A stretch of DNA of 34,732 nt from Chloroflexota bacterium. GTDB lineage: Bacteria; Chloroflexota; Anaerolineae; J102. Position 1 is the first letter of the stretch; each line of letters starts with the position of its first letter. Both the position numbers and the translations under genes were made by a program. The notes under the pieces are model-generated. The model worked only from the letters and a program-made list of their open reading frames with translations. It made no database searches and had not been told where the DNA came from. Below, in pieces: positions 9,447-17,565 of this stretch. The stretch covers positions 1-34,732 of the forward strand of contig JAADII010000160.1 of assembly GCA_013151415.1 (NCBI GenBank). Direction: 5' to 3'.

Positions 9447-9478
9447 ATGCGGACGACGCTGCGCAACGTCGTCCGCAT
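9447..9478 (-). promoter_or_regulatory. Intercistronic hairpin between ugpB and ugpA
   Basis: ATGCGGACGACG (9447-9458) and CGTCGTCCGCAT (9467-9478) form a perfect 12-bp stem with an 8-nt loop. No T-run follows. Such hairpins after a binding-protein gene commonly protect the upstream mRNA segment and raise binding-protein output over the permeases; that role is inferred here. Confidence 0.6.
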
Positions 9479-9495
9479 TGGGCGAACAGAAGAAT

Positions 9496-10908
9496 TTAGT
9501 CGCCGTAGAGCTGCTTGTATTCAGCCAAGAGCTGATTGGCCTCATTCGCGGCGTTATCCAGGGTCTTGGCCACATCCGCGCCATTGACTACGGCTTCCTC
9601 AATGGCCGTGCCCATAACATCGCGAATGCGAACGAAGGGACCAAGGAGTACGCCTTGCGACGCGGGGGTGTCGTTGCCGCTAAGAATCTGATTGAATGCC
9701 GTGGCGAAGTTCGGCTCTTTTTCGAACCATCCCTCCTCTTTTAACATTTCATAGGCCGTATTGCTGGTGGGGAAGTATCCGGTGCCTTTGTGCCACAGCA
9801 CAGCGCGTTCGGGCGAGAAGGTGTATTTCAGGAATTCCCAGGCCGCTTCTTGCTGCTCAGGCGTAGCGGTGTCCATCACCCAAAGGCAGCCGCCACCAAC
9901 CACGCTATTGCCTTTTTCATAATCCCCCTCGAAACGGGGCAAAAACGTGGTGCCCACCTTGAATTCGGCCTTTTTCAAGATGCCGCCCAAGCTCGACGTG
10001 CTCTGGAACAGGAAGGGGAACTGCTGACCCAAAAAAGGATCATTGGCCTTGTATTTACGGCCGCCATAGACAAGTACGCCCTCTTCGGCCATACGTTGCC
10101 ATTCACCCAACACCATCTTTCCAAAATCACTGTTCACGTAGATCTCGGTGGCAAGGCCAGAACGACCGTTATCGTTGTTAGCATAAAGTTGATTGTGCCA
10201 GGCGAACATTTGCTCCAAAATCCAGGCCGGCCACCCCATAGAGAAACCGCCTTCGGCAGCGCCAGCTTCCATAATCTTTTTACTGTATTCCTCCACCTCA
10301 GCCCAAGTCGTTGGTGGTTTATCAGGGTCCAAGCCGGCTTTCTCAAACATGTCCTTATTGTAATACAGCATGGCAGTGGAGCTATTGAAGGGCATGCAAT
10401 AAAGATTGCCGTCGATAGAATAATACTTGCGGATTGGCTCAACCACCTCAGCCCAGTCCACCTCGCCCTGATTCATGGTGTAGACAGGAATAATGGCGTC
10501 AGAATCGAGCATGGTTTGCGTTCCCACTTCATAGACCTGGACAATGATGGGAGCTTCTCCGGCCTTGTAAGCGGCCAAGGCCTTGGTCAAGGTTTCAGCG
10601 TAACTACCCGTGTATTCGGCCTCCACCTTGTATTGGGGAAATTTTTCATTGAAGGTGTCCACGAGGTCTTGCACCACTTCCCCACGGCTTCCACTCATGG
10701 CATGCCAAAACGTGATGGTCACCGGCCCCTCTTTCGCTTCCGGCTCTGCCGGTTTCTCCTCTTGTGCCGGCGCGGCGGGCGCGGTCGTCGCTTCTTCTTT
10801 CGGCGCTTCCTGTTCTGGCGACTCGGCTGCTGGCGCGGCGCAAGCGCTAAGAACAAGAGCCAGGAGAAGAGTCAATGTCAGTAGGAGAACAATGCGGCGG
10901 CGATTCAT
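9496..10908 (-). CDS. ugpB: sn-Glycerol-3-phosphate-type ABC transporter substrate-binding lipoprotein UgpB
   Basis: Extracytoplasmic binding protein, 470 residues. It begins MNRRRIVLLL with a lipoprotein signal whose lipobox LSAC gives lipidated Cys23. A Glu/Pro/Ala-rich tether (about 24-62) precedes the SBP_bac_1-type domain. Segments match E. coli UgpB as I remember it: ITFWHAMSG, QVYEVGTQTM, MPFNSSTAMLYYNKDMF, KAGLDPDKPPTTW, WHKGTGYFPTSNTAYEM and GPFVRIRDVM. The start at 10908 was chosen over the in-frame ATG 87 nt upstream because GGAGGAG lies just before it and the signal peptide begins there. It is the first gene of ugpB-ugpA-ugpE-HAD. Glycerol-3-phosphate or a glycerophosphodiester is the likely ligand. 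Confidence 0.85.
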   Translation of the reverse strand: MNRRRIVLLLTLTLLLALVLSACAAPAAESPEQEAPKEEATTAPAAPAQEEKPAEPEAKEGPVTITFWHAMSGSRGEVVQDLVDTFNEKFPQYKVEAEYTGSYAETLTKALAAYKAGEAPIIVQVYEVGTQTMLDSDAIIPVYTMNQGEVDWAEVVEPIRKYYSIDGNLYCMPFNSSTAMLYYNKDMFEKAGLDPDKPPTTWAEVEEYSKKIMEAGAAEGGFSMGWPAWILEQMFAWHNQLYANNDNGRSGLATEIYVNSDFGKMVLGEWQRMAEEGVLVYGGRKYKANDPFLGQQFPFLFQSTSSLGGILKKAEFKVGTTFLPRFEGDYEKGNSVVGGGCLWVMDTATPEQQEAAWEFLKYTFSPERAVLWHKGTGYFPTSNTAYEMLKEEGWFEKEPNFATAFNQILSGNDTPASQGVLLGPFVRIRDVMGTAIEEAVVNGADVAKTLDNAANEANQLLAEYKQLYGD

Positions 10909-10973
10909 AATACTCCTCCGGTTCATGCGAGAGAGATGTAAAAAGATCGTCGATTTAGTGAAAGAAAAACTTT

Positions 10974-10992
10974 TTACATTATCGCCTCCTTT
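10974..10992 (-). promoter_or_regulatory. Start-stop element (SD-ATG-TAA) in the ugpB leader
   Basis: On the minus strand AAAGGAGG (10992-10985), a 5-nt gap, ATG (10979-10977) and immediately TAA (10976-10974). This is a near-ideal ribosome binding site and start codon with no coding content, inside the predicted ugpB leader. Start-stop elements can hold a ribosome on a leader; a regulatory role here is speculative. Confidence 0.35.
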
Positions 10993-11080
10993 CATAGATG
11001 AAGTGCCAAATGAAGGACGGTTCGATATATATTTTCATAGACGCGCATAATGGGCGAGAAGTAATGCGCGCACTTTTAAC

Positions 11081-11108
11081 ATTGTAGCACGGAAGAGTTT
11101 TCTTTCAA
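11081..11108 (-). promoter_or_regulatory. Probable promoter of the ugp operon
   Basis: Read on the minus strand: TTGAAA (11108-11103), a 16-bp spacer and TACAAT (11086-11081). It implies a start near 11074 and a leader of about 166 nt before ugpB, which includes an AT-rich stretch near 11025-11035 and the start-stop element. No catabolite-type operator was recognised. Confidence 0.5.
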
Positions 11109-11167
11109 AAATGCTGCCGCGCCAAAAGCATTACAAAACGCCGACGCGTTGGGGCTGCGTGAATAGA

Positions 11168-11197
11168 TTGACGCACGCCAAACCGGTAGGCTAGAAT
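11168..11197 (+). promoter_or_regulatory. Promoter of the DUF5678-like gene, nearly leaderless
   Basis: TTGACG (11168-11173), an 18-bp spacer and TAGAAT (11192-11197). A start about 7 nt after the -10 falls at 11204, only 3 nt before the ATG at 11207. This implies a leaderless or almost leaderless mRNA, consistent with the missing Shine-Dalgarno sequence. Confidence 0.65.
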
Positions 11198-11206
11198 GAT
11201 GACGCA

Positions 11207-11431
11207 ATGCAATCATCCATTTTCTCAGCGTCTCCACCCAAGTATCTGGATATCGACCTGCGAGCATACGCGGGGTGCTATATTGCCATCGTGGAGGGCG
11301 TAGTGCTGGCCACAGGCCAAAGCGCAGAGGCCGCGCGAACGCGAGCCAAGCTTGCACGCCCTCAGCGCGAACCCCTGATCCTAGCTATTGCAGATCAAAG
11401 CGCATCCGAAGACCAAAACGGTAAACCATAA
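11207..11431 (+). CDS. Small DUF5678-like protein
   Basis: A 74-residue protein. Residues about 12-62 fit the DUF5678 pattern as I recall it: an aromatic/Gly turn, then I-A-I-V-x-G-V-V-x-A-T-G (YIAIVEGVVLATGQSAEA), an Ala-rich helix, and a strand REPLILAIA. The domain is common in Chloroflexota, cyanobacteria and archaea and has no established function. There is no ribosome binding site, but a near-consensus promoter ends just ahead of the ATG. The trehalose synthase gene follows after 31 nt and also lacks a ribosome binding site, so both may be expressed from this promoter. Confidence 0.7.
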   Translation: MQSSIFSASPPKYLDIDLRAYAGCYIAIVEGVVLATGQSAEAARTRAKLARPQREPLILAIADQSASEDQNGKP

Positions 11432-11462
11432 ACAAAAATGAACCCCTCCCGATCTTCTCATT

Positions 11463-13109
11463 ATGTCTTCATCCCCTTGGTATCAAACTGCGATTTTCTA
11501 CGAACTTTACGTACGCGCCTTTCAAGATAGCAACGGCGATGGCCATGGCGACTTACGCGGGGTCATCGAGCGCATGGATTACCTGGCCAACTTGGGCATA
11601 GATTGCATCTGGTTGCTGCCCACTTATCCTTCGCCGCTGGTGGATGATGGTTATGACATCGCCGACTATTACAATGTGCATCCAGACTACGGCGATTTAC
11701 AAGACTACCGCGATCTGATCGAGGCTGCGCACGCGCGCGGCATACGGGTCATCGCGGATCTGGTCATGAATCACACATCCGACCAACACCCCTGGTTTCA
11801 AGCTTCGCGACGACGAGTAGAGCCATTCACCGATTTTTATGTCTGGAGCGATACAGATGAGAAATACAGCGACGCGCGCATCATCTTCCTCGACACCGAA
11901 AGCTCCAATTGGGCCTGGGACGAATTACGGGGGCAGTATTATTGGCATCGCTTCTATTCGCAACAGCCGGACCTAAATTTCGACAATCCGGCCGTGCAAC
12001 AAGAGATGCTGGACATCGCCCGGTTTTGGCTCGATATGGGATTGGACGGCTTTCGCGCCGACGCGGTGCCTTATCTATTCGAACGCGAAGGCACGAATTG
12101 CGAAAATCTGCCCGAAACGCATGCTTATCTCAAGCGCTTGCGCGCGTTCGTAGATGCTCATTACCCTCAAGCGCTGTTGTTATGCGAGGCCAACCAATGG
12201 CCAGAAGATGTACGCGCTTATTTTGGCGGCGATCCTAACGATCCCGCGGCGCCCGGCGACGAATTCCATATGTGCTTTCATTTTCCGGTCATGCCTCGGC
12301 TCTATATGGCTTTGCGCCGCGGCGACCGCTCGCCCGTGGTGCAAATTATGGAGCGCACGCCAGCCATCCCCCCCAATTGCCAATGGTGCACCTTCTTACG
12401 CAATCACGACGAACTGACCCTGGAGATGGTGACCGAGGTTGAGCGCCAGTGGATGTGGACGCAATACGCGCCCGAGCCGCGAATGCGCCTGAATTTGGGG
12501 ATCCGGCGTCGTCTGGCGCCTTTGCTCGACAATGATCGCCGCAAGATTGAGCTTATGAACTCGTTGCTATTCACCTTGCCCGGCGCGCCCATCCTTTATT
12601 ACGGCGACGAAATCGGCATGGGCGACAACATCTGGCTGCCCGATCGCATGGGCGTGCGCACGCCCATGCAGTGGGACGATTCGGCCAATGCCGGGTTCTC
12701 GAGCGCGAACAAAACCTACGCGCCCGTCATCGACGACCCCGTTTTTGGCTATCAACGCGTCAATGTGGCGGCGCAGCAGGCCGACCCTGATTCGCTCTAC
12801 CATGTCATTCGCCGTTTCATCACCGTTTACAAGGCCCAACCAGCCCTGGCCCTGGGCGAGCTCCGTTTTCTCGAACATCCCAACCCATCCTTGCTCGGAT
12901 TCGAACGCGTATACAACGATCAACGACTTCTCTGCCTGCACAACTTGAGCGACTCGCCCATCGAGCTATCGACGCCGGCCGCGCATGACCTCCTGACCGG
13001 GGCCGACCTTCCCCCCGGCTCACTCACCTTGCCCCCTTATGGGCATCGCTGGCTGGCGCTATCCGCCCCGGACGCGACGCGCCAAAGGGCGCAGAGAACG
13101 GTGCGATAA
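11463..13109 (+). CDS. treS: Trehalose synthase / maltose alpha-D-glucosyltransferase (GH13)
   Basis: GH13 alpha-amylase-family enzyme, 548 residues, the size of stand-alone TreS, which interconverts maltose and trehalose. The N-terminal part is diagnostic: [20 protein letters not shown], then [11 protein letters not shown] and [14 protein letters not shown]. Catalytic residues are the nucleophile Asp200 ([11 protein letters not shown]), acid/base Glu242 (LLCEANQWP) and the transition-state stabiliser Asp316 ([10 protein letters not shown]). [19 protein letters not shown] follows, and a short beta-rich domain closes the protein. There is no fused maltokinase domain. Oligo-1,6-glucosidase-like activity cannot be excluded by eye, but the [20 protein letters not shown] region is typical of TreS. 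No clear ribosome binding site is visible. Confidence 0.88.
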   Translation: MSSSPWYQTAIFYELYVRAFQDSNGDGHGDLRGVIERMDYLANLGIDCIWLLPTYPSPLVDDGYDIADYYNVHPDYGDLQDYRDLIEAAHARGIRVIADLVMNHTSDQHPWFQASRRRVEPFTDFYVWSDTDEKYSDARIIFLDTESSNWAWDELRGQYYWHRFYSQQPDLNFDNPAVQQEMLDIARFWLDMGLDGFRADAVPYLFEREGTNCENLPETHAYLKRLRAFVDAHYPQALLLCEANQWPEDVRAYFGGDPNDPAAPGDEFHMCFHFPVMPRLYMALRRGDRSPVVQIMERTPAIPPNCQWCTFLRNHDELTLEMVTEVERQWMWTQYAPEPRMRLNLGIRRRLAPLLDNDRRKIELMNSLLFTLPGAPILYYGDEIGMGDNIWLPDRMGVRTPMQWDDSANAGFSSANKTYAPVIDDPVFGYQRVNVAAQQADPDSLYHVIRRFITVYKAQPALALGELRFLEHPNPSLLGFERVYNDQRLLCLHNLSDSPIELSTPAAHDLLTGADLPPGSLTLPPYGHRWLALSAPDATRQRAQRTVR

Positions 13110-13252
13110 AAATGACGACGGGACGGTGGACGATAGAGAAACCAGATCCTCACATCGTCTTATCGTCCATCGCCTCTAGTCAGAATCAGAGACCAATCTG
13201 TGCAATCCGTGTAGCCCGCGGCCTATTTTAAGAACAACAGGAGCAAAACACC
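13110..13252. repeat. Spacer with GGACGATA inverted repeat and other spacer words
   Basis: TGGACGATA (13127-13135) pairs with TATCGTCCA (13161-13169), a 9-bp stem with a 25-nt loop. CATCGTCT at 13153-13160 is another copy of the same word. The phrase CAATCTGTGCAATCCGTGT (about 13195-13213) resembles the words at 20535-20616. No gene is visible. AGGAG about 9 nt before 13253 is the ribosome binding site of hutU. Confidence 0.5.
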
Positions 13253-14917
13253 ATGTCTAAACCCCGCGTTGTTCACCCCCCTCGCGGAACAAAACTCACC
13301 TGCAAAAACTGGCTCATCGAAGCCCCCTATCGCATGATTCAGCACAATCTCGACCCCGAAGTGGCCGGAGAGCCAGAAAATCTCATCGTATACGGCGGGC
13401 GGGGCAAGGCCGCGCGCAACTGGGAATGCTTCGACGCCATTCTCGAAAGCTTGCGCAACCTCGAGCCGGATGAAACCCTGCTCATTCAGTCGGGCAAGCC
13501 GGTGGCCATCTTCCGCACCCACGAAGACGCGCCGCGCGTGCTCATCGCCAACTCGAATCTCGTGCCCAAGTGGGCCACGTGGGAGGTGTTCGACGAGCTC
13601 GACCGCAAGGGCCTGATCATGTACGGCCAGATGACGGCCGGATCGTGGATTTACATTGGCACGCAGGGCATCTTGCAGGGCACTTACGAGACCCTGGCCT
13701 CGCTGGCCACGCAACACGGCTGGCCCAGCCTCAAGGGCAAATTCGTGCTTACGGCGGGGTTGGGGGAGATGGGCGGCGCGCAGCCCCTGGCCGTGACCAT
13801 GAACGAGGGCGTGGCCCTGGTTGTGGAAATCGACCGCCACCGCGCCCAACGTCGGCTGGAAACGGCCTATCTCGATGAAGTGACCGACGATCTCGAAGAG
13901 GCGATGGTGCGAGTGCAAGAGGCCCTGGAAGCGGAACAGCCCCTTTCGGTCGGCCTCATCGGCAACGCGGCCGAGGTGTTGCCCGAACTGGTGGAGCGAG
14001 GCGTCAGGCCCGACGTGGTCACCGACCAGACATCGGCCCATGACCCGCTTTACTATTATCCCGCGGGCATGTCGTTCGATGACGCCCTGGCCCTGCGCGA
14101 ACGCGATCCCGAAGCATTCAAGGCCGCATCCATGCAATCCATGGCACGTCATGTGGAGGCCATGTTGGAATTCCAACGCCGCGGCGCGGTCGTCTTCGAT
14201 TACGGCAACAACCTGCGCCAGATGGCCTACGACGCCGGCGTAAAAGACGCTTTTTCCTATCCGGGCTTTGTTCCGGCTTACATTCGGCCCCTATTTTGCC
14301 TGGGCAAAGGCCCCTTCCGTTGGGTCGCCTTATCCGGCGACCCCAAGGACATCTATCGCACGGACGAAGCCATCATCGAGATGTTCCCCGACAACCAACA
14401 TCTCGTGCGCTGGATCAAAATGGCGCAGAAAAAAGTGAAATTCCAGGGCCTGCCCTCGCGCATCTGCTGGCTGGGCTATGGCGAACGCGCTCGGGCCGGG
14501 TTGAAGTTCAACGAATTGGTGGCCAAAGGCGAGGTGAGCGCGCCCATCATCATCGGTCGCGACCATCTCGACGCCGGCTCGGTGGCCAGCCCCAACCGCG
14601 AGACCGAAGGCATGATGGATGGCTCGGACGCGATCAGCGATTGGCCCATCCTCAACGCATTGCTCAACACCGCGGCCGGCGCGACCTGGGTTAGCTTTCA
14701 TCACGGCGGCGGCGTGGGCATGGGCTACAGCCAGCACGCGGGCCAGGTGGTGGTGTGCGACGGAACCGAGGCCGCGGAGCGTCGCATCGAGCGCGTGCTC
14801 ACCACCGATCCCGGATTGGGCGTGGTGCGTCACGCGGACGCGGGCTACCCCGAAGCCATCGAATTCGCCAAAAAGACGGGCATCAAGATGCCGATGCTGG
14901 ATGAAAATGGACGATGA
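13253..14917 (+). CDS. hutU: Urocanate hydratase
   Basis: Urocanase converts urocanate to imidazolonepropionate in histidine degradation, using tightly bound NAD+. At 554 residues the length is normal. [20 protein letters not shown] (43-62) and [17 protein letters not shown] are family hallmarks. GLGEMGGAQ (169-177) is the NAD-binding turn. The PROSITE urocanase signature [10 protein letters not shown] is exact at 397-406 and gives the active-site Cys405. The C-terminal part has [20 protein letters not shown] and [18 protein letters not shown]. It stands alone: no hutH, hutI or formiminoglutamate gene is in the window. The ribosome binding site is AGGAG with 9-nt spacing. Confidence 0.97.
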   Translation: MSKPRVVHPPRGTKLTCKNWLIEAPYRMIQHNLDPEVAGEPENLIVYGGRGKAARNWECFDAILESLRNLEPDETLLIQSGKPVAIFRTHEDAPRVLIANSNLVPKWATWEVFDELDRKGLIMYGQMTAGSWIYIGTQGILQGTYETLASLATQHGWPSLKGKFVLTAGLGEMGGAQPLAVTMNEGVALVVEIDRHRAQRRLETAYLDEVTDDLEEAMVRVQEALEAEQPLSVGLIGNAAEVLPELVERGVRPDVVTDQTSAHDPLYYYPAGMSFDDALALRERDPEAFKAASMQSMARHVEAMLEFQRRGAVVFDYGNNLRQMAYDAGVKDAFSYPGFVPAYIRPLFCLGKGPFRWVALSGDPKDIYRTDEAIIEMFPDNQHLVRWIKMAQKKVKFQGLPSRICWLGYGERARAGLKFNELVAKGEVSAPIIIGRDHLDAGSVASPNRETEGMMDGSDAISDWPILNALLNTAAGATWVSFHHGGGVGMGYSQHAGQVVVCDGTEAAERRIERVLTTDPGLGVVRHADAGYPEAIEFAKKTGIKMPMLDENGR

Positions 14918-14943
14918 GACAATAAGACCAGAGGACGATGTTT

Positions 14944-15861
14944 CTATCCCGGCCGTTTTCCTTCCTCCGGCCCCACGATGACGCGCAATGCTTTGGGCAG
15001 CACGCGAATGCTCAACTCGTGCGCATTCGTGTAGATGATCTCACCGTCGGCCAGCACGGGAAGCGGATCGTCGCTGGTCATCTCGATCCAGGTGCAGCGC
15101 ACCGTTTGCACGACCGGCTCGCGAATGTGCGAGCCGTTGAAGGTTTTGGGCAGAAGACGTAGGATGCTCAACCGACCCAACGCGTCGCCGATGACCAGAT
15201 CGAGCAGGCCGTCATCCAGCCGCGCCTGGGGAGCCAGAAAAAACACGCCGCCCGTGCGAAAGCCGTTGCCCACATAGGCCAGCAAGATTTGCTTCTCTTC
15301 CAGACGCCCATCATCCCATCGGCAATCGATGGTGGGCTGATGATAATTCATTAACGCTTTGAATACGCCGCCAAGATAGAGCAGCGAGCCGCGCAGCCGC
15401 TTGATCTTGGCCGCTTCGACATTCACCTGAGCGCCAAAAGCGATGGTGATGTCGTTCATGAAATAATAATCGTTGATCCGCCCCGCGTCCAGCACGCGCT
15501 CCCGCTCGGCCTGGACCAGAATTCGGCAAGCAGCCTCGAGATCTGTGGGGATGCCAAGCTGATATGCATAATCGTTGGCCGAACCAAGAGGCGCCACGCC
15601 CAGACGAACGCGGTCGGCCAACCCCGCCATCAGCAAACCATTAACCACCTCGCTCACCGCGCCGTCGCCTCCCGCAGCCACAATCGGATCGAACCCGGCC
15701 AGAGCGGCCTCCGCGGCCAGATCCACGGCCTCGCGCGGGCCGCTGGTCTGCACGAAATCGAAATCATAATTCAGCCCGCGCAACACCTCCTGAAGCGGCT
15801 CGGCCATTTTGCTCGCGCCCCAGCGATTGGAGTAGGGATTAAGAATGATCTTCGCGGGCAT
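14944..15861 (-). CDS. Diacylglycerol kinase family lipid kinase (YegS/DgkB-like)
   Basis: A 305-residue soluble lipid kinase that would phosphorylate diacylglycerol or a related lipid at the membrane face. The catalytic domain opens KIILNPYSNRWGA. The glycine-rich loop is GGDGAVSEV (64-72), where most relatives have GGDGTxNEV. The second nucleotide segment, PLGSANDYA (91-99), replaces the usual PxGTxNDFA. The C-terminal beta-sandwich domain ends VLADGEIIY...ELSIRVLPKALRVIV, as in YegS. The Thr-to-Ala/Ser changes in both loops are mild and seen in some relatives, so activity is likely. It converges on hutU with only 26 nt between stop codons. A TATAAT box ends 5 bp before the ATG. Confidence 0.9.
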   Translation of the reverse strand: MPAKIILNPYSNRWGASKMAEPLQEVLRGLNYDFDFVQTSGPREAVDLAAEAALAGFDPIVAAGGDGAVSEVVNGLLMAGLADRVRLGVAPLGSANDYAYQLGIPTDLEAACRILVQAERERVLDAGRINDYYFMNDITIAFGAQVNVEAAKIKRLRGSLLYLGGVFKALMNYHQPTIDCRWDDGRLEEKQILLAYVGNGFRTGGVFFLAPQARLDDGLLDLVIGDALGRLSILRLLPKTFNGSHIREPVVQTVRCTWIEMTSDDPLPVLADGEIIYTNAHELSIRVLPKALRVIVGPEEGKRPG

Positions 15862-15866
15862 GGCTT

Positions 15867-15895
15867 ATTATAGCATGGCGCGGCGAATGCGCTAA
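15867..15895 (-). promoter_or_regulatory. Promoter just ahead of the lipid kinase gene; leaderless start
   Basis: On the minus strand a perfect TATAAT (15872-15867) lies 5 nt before the ATG at 15861, so transcription would start at or within a base of the ATG. The -35 is weak: TTTAGC, 18 bp upstream (15896-15891 approximately). No Shine-Dalgarno sequence exists, which agrees with leaderless translation. Confidence 0.5.
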
Positions 15896-15950
15896 ACCGG
15901 ATGGCTCCCCATCCGAAAGACTACGGCCCCAAAATTGGAAATGCAGCCAA

Positions 15951-15981
15951 TTCAACCCCCGTTAGAAGACCATGCTATAAT
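15951..15981 (+). promoter_or_regulatory. Probable promoter of asnS
   Basis: A perfect TATAAT (15976-15981) with a weak -35, TTCAAC (15951-15956), at 19 bp. Transcription from about 15988 gives a leader of about 158 nt before asnS. I looked for T-box features, which sometimes precede asnS, and found none of the conserved T-box sequence. Confidence 0.45.
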
Positions 15982-16145
15982 TGAAATCCGATTGCCCGAA
16001 ATCGAGAATATCTCATCCAGGGCTTCAGACATCGAACGCAGTTTTCGCACGTATTGGTTTCAAATTCATTTCAGATCTGGAACACTCATCGAAGCACGCG
16101 TCTTCCGCCGGACTGATCACGCAATATTTGTAAAGGAGCAATTCT

Positions 16146-17492
16146 GTGCCCCCCATTATTCGCATTGCCGACGCCAAAGACTATGTTGGTGAAACCGTCA
16201 CCGTGCGCGGTTGGGTGAAGCGCCGCACCGGCAAGGGCAAGCTCGCGTTTTTGCGCATCCGCGACGGCAGCGGCATTTTTCAAGCCGTGGCCTTTCGCCC
16301 CAATCTGGGCGACGAAACATTCGCCAAAGTCAAGAGCCTCACCACCGAATCCTCGGTCATCCTCACCGGCCAGATCAAGGCCGATGAACGCGCGCCGGGC
16401 GTGCCGGGCGGTTATGAAATGGACCTCAGCGACATCGAGATTGTGCAACTCGCGGAGGCCCCCTATCCCATTGCGCCCAAGGAGCACGGCGTCGAATTCC
16501 TGCTGGACAATCGTCATCTCTGGCTGCGGGCCGATTCGCAATGGGCCATCCAGCGCGTGCGAGCGACCGTGATCCGGGCCATTCGCGATTGGCTGGACGA
16601 CCACGGCTTTCTCCTGGTGGACACGCCCATCCTCACCCCGGCCGCGGGCGAGGGAACCACGACGCTATTCGAGATCGACTATCACGGCGAGCCGGCCTAT
16701 CTGGCCCAAACCGGCCAGCTCTACAACGAAGCCAACATCTTCACCTTCGGCAAGGTCTATTGCTTTGGCCCCACCTTCCGGGCCGAGAAGTCGAAAACGC
16801 GGCGCCATCTACAGGAATTCTGGATGGTCGAGCCGGAAATCGCGTTTTGCAAGCTGGAGGAGCTGCTGGAGATCGAGGAGCAATTCGTCTCCTACATTGT
16901 GCAGACAGCACTGGAAAAGTGCGCGGACGAACTCAAGCTCTTGGGCCGCGACACAAGCCTGCTGGAAAACGTGCAACCGTCCTTCCCGCGCATCACCTAC
17001 GACCGCGCTGTCGAGATGATCAACGAGGCAGCGGCGCGCGGCGACACCGTGCCCCCACACAATGAACCCGTCCCGGCCATCGAATGGGGGGATGACTTCG
17101 GCGCGCCGCACGAAACCTATCTCGCCGGCCAATTCGACCGTCCCGTGTTCGTGACTCACTATCCCAGCGCGGTCAAGGCTTTCTATATGGAGCCTGAGCC
17201 GGGCCGCCCCGAAGTGTGCCGCAGCGCAGACCTGCTCGCGCCCGAAGGCTACGGCGAGATCATCGGCGGCAGCGAGCGCATGAGCGACCCTGAGATGCTG
17301 GAAGCGGCCATTCGCAAACACAAACTCCCTGAAGACGCTTACGACTGGTATATCGACCTGCGCAAATACGGCTCGGTTCCGCACAGCGGCTTTGGCCTGG
17401 GCGTCGAGCGCACGGTCGCCTGGATCTGCGGCATTCACCACCTGCGCGAAGCCATCGCCTTCCCCCGCGTTCTGGGCCGTCTCAAACCCTAG
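16146..17492 (+). CDS. asnS: Asparagine-tRNA ligase
   Basis: Class IIb aminoacyl-tRNA synthetase charging tRNA-Asn, 448 residues. An N-terminal OB-fold anticodon-binding domain (about 15-105) contains VTVRGWVKRRTGKGKLAFL and IRDGSG. The catalytic domain has GQLYNEA (190-196) and motif 2 FRAEKSKTRRH (211-221), then EFWMVEPE, which is characteristic of AsnRS rather than AspRS. Motif 3 is GFGLGVER (415-422), and the protein ends FPRVLGRLKP. The start is GTG at 16146, preceded by AAAGGAGC with 6-nt spacing. With its own promoter it is probably the first gene of a rightward group. Confidence 0.96.
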   Translation: MPPIIRIADAKDYVGETVTVRGWVKRRTGKGKLAFLRIRDGSGIFQAVAFRPNLGDETFAKVKSLTTESSVILTGQIKADERAPGVPGGYEMDLSDIEIVQLAEAPYPIAPKEHGVEFLLDNRHLWLRADSQWAIQRVRATVIRAIRDWLDDHGFLLVDTPILTPAAGEGTTTLFEIDYHGEPAYLAQTGQLYNEANIFTFGKVYCFGPTFRAEKSKTRRHLQEFWMVEPEIAFCKLEELLEIEEQFVSYIVQTALEKCADELKLLGRDTSLLENVQPSFPRITYDRAVEMINEAAARGDTVPPHNEPVPAIEWGDDFGAPHETYLAGQFDRPVFVTHYPSAVKAFYMEPEPGRPEVCRSADLLAPEGYGEIIGGSERMSDPEMLEAAIRKHKLPEDAYDWYIDLRKYGSVPHSGFGLGVERTVAWICGIHHLREAIAFPRVLGRLKP

Positions 17493-17502
17493 GATAGCAA
17501 AA

Positions 17503-17553
17503 CCCACATACCCATATCCAGTATCCCAACACCTCAATATCCACCCTCCCCTT
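17503..17553. repeat. AATATCCA-word spacer repeat
   Basis: A degenerate array of CCCATATCC, CAGTATCC and CAATATCC words between asnS and the next gene. It is the same word family as at 351-428 and 19641-19690, all in spacers. It occupies the place where a ribosome binding site for the following gene would be expected. Confidence 0.55.
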
Positions 17554-17565
17554 CTCTTCCCGCCC

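Noticed and set aside
15988-16145. T-box riboswitch in the asnS leader
   Set aside because: The leader is long enough, but no conserved T-box sequence or terminator/antiterminator pair was found.
15935-16192. 85-codon open frame ahead of asnS
   Set aside because: It overlaps the asnS start in another frame, begins upstream of the predicted promoter and shows no recognisable family features.
16146-17492. Aspartyl- rather than asparaginyl-tRNA synthetase
   Set aside because: The GQLYNEA and FRAEKSKTRRH-EFWMVEPE segments and the absence of the bacterial AspRS insertion domain fit AsnRS.
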